From the NCBI GenBank assembly GCA_002314195.1, contig DCCQ01000118.1, forward strand, positions 1 through 6,061: a DNA stretch of 6,061 nt. Reading direction: 5' to 3'. The position numbers and the translations under genes were made by a program. This document shows positions 5,781 through 6,061 of the stretch, piece by piece; within the stretch, counting starts at the first letter, position 1; each line of letters begins with the position of its first letter. This DNA is from Bacteroidales bacterium UBA1077 (lineage in GTDB: Bacteria > Bacteroidota > Bacteroidia > Bacteroidales > UBA932). The notes under the pieces are model-generated. The model saw nothing but the letters and a program-made list of their open reading frames with translations, searched no databases and was not told where the DNA came from.

Positions 5781-6061
5781 TCACTGAAACCAAAGGTTGC
5801 ACTCAAGCATCACCTGAAACAGGAGATCTTCCGGAGTGCGGTCAGGCTTCACATTGTCCTCGAACAGAGTGGCTGCGGAAGAATCCTCTGGTGTGTAATA
5901 GACATCCTGTATGTTTGATGTGTCAAGCTTAAGGACACGGAAACCGACGTCAAGTTTATGCCGTTCCGCCTCATTGTCGAACAATCCATTGTCGGCCTTA
6001 CTTGCAGCCTGTTCCTCCAGAATCTTCTTGCCGGCCCTGCGGATGCGCTCCTTGCCGATTT
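5781..6061 (-). CDS. Type III R-M DNA methyltransferase (Mod), C-terminal part, apparently truncated
   Basis: An open frame enters from the right edge and runs leftward for about 92 codons to a TGA at 5781-5783. It reads IGKERIRRAGRKILEEQ, then VGFRVLKLDTSNIQDVYY, then NVKPDRTPEDLLFQVMLEC, blocks I recognise from the C-terminal third of type III Mod proteins (N6-adenine methyltransferases that act with a Res subunit). The catalytic motifs and the real start lie outside the window; a TTG at 5984 is an internal codon, not a start. After MLECNL the protein ends at once with WFQ, where family members continue for roughly 70-80 residues (from memory). The other two minus-strand frames beyond 5792 give nothing Mod-like, so a simple frameshift does not explain it. 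The stop lies 12 bases from the end of the convergent NUDIX gene. Whether the remaining protein works is unknown. Confidence 0.85.
   Translation of the reverse strand, partial: IGKERIRRAGKKILEEQAASKADNGLFDNEAERHKLDVGFRVLKLDTSNIQDVYYTPEDSSAATLFEDNVKPDRTPEDLLFQVMLECNLWFQ

Overview
The window looks like a defence-island segment from a Bacteroidota (Bacteroidales-like) genome. The evidence is a Bacteroidota-type promoter (TTG, 19-bp gap, TATTTTTG) at 288-317, weak or absent Shine-Dalgarno sequences, AT-rich spacers, and protein families common in gut Bacteroidales. I cannot assign genus or species.

Left part (1-287): no intact gene. Positions 22-188 align with the first ~60 codons of the large gene at 1958-4480, with one 4-base gap, so this is a decayed 5' stub of a second copy. 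Next comes an AT-rich control region with an inverted repeat (TAGTAC-N7-GTACTA) and three AAATACY direct repeats spaced exactly 10 bp apart, followed by the promoter.

Centre (339-4480): one compact rightward operon of three genes. The first two, overlapping by 8 bp, are an AbiE-type (type IV) toxin-antitoxin pair: an AbiEi/DUF6088-like antitoxin and an AbiEii nucleotidyltransferase toxin. Sixteen bases later starts an 840-residue protein that joins an archaeo-eukaryotic primase domain of the TOTE conflict-system type to a superfamily 2 helicase. I infer a combined defence unit: a nucleic-acid-processing effector with a toxin-antitoxin module under the same promoter. The upstream stub suggests the unit replaced or displaced an older copy of the primase-helicase gene.

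Right part (4481-5768): a spacer with a short tandem repeat and a strong hairpin; an unlisted-size 33-codon ORF containing HHRTYRCC, whose stop lies 6 bases before the next start; a lipoprotein of the nitroreductase family; and a MutT-like NUDIX hydrolase. These look like ordinary metabolic or housekeeping-cleaning genes.

Right edge (5781-6061, minus strand): the C-terminal part of a type III restriction-modification methyltransferase (Mod). It converges on the NUDIX gene with a 12-base gap and appears to lose family similarity abruptly near 5792, as if its last ~70-80 codons were cut off. A decayed stub on the left and a truncated Mod on the right both point to repeated gene turnover in this locus.
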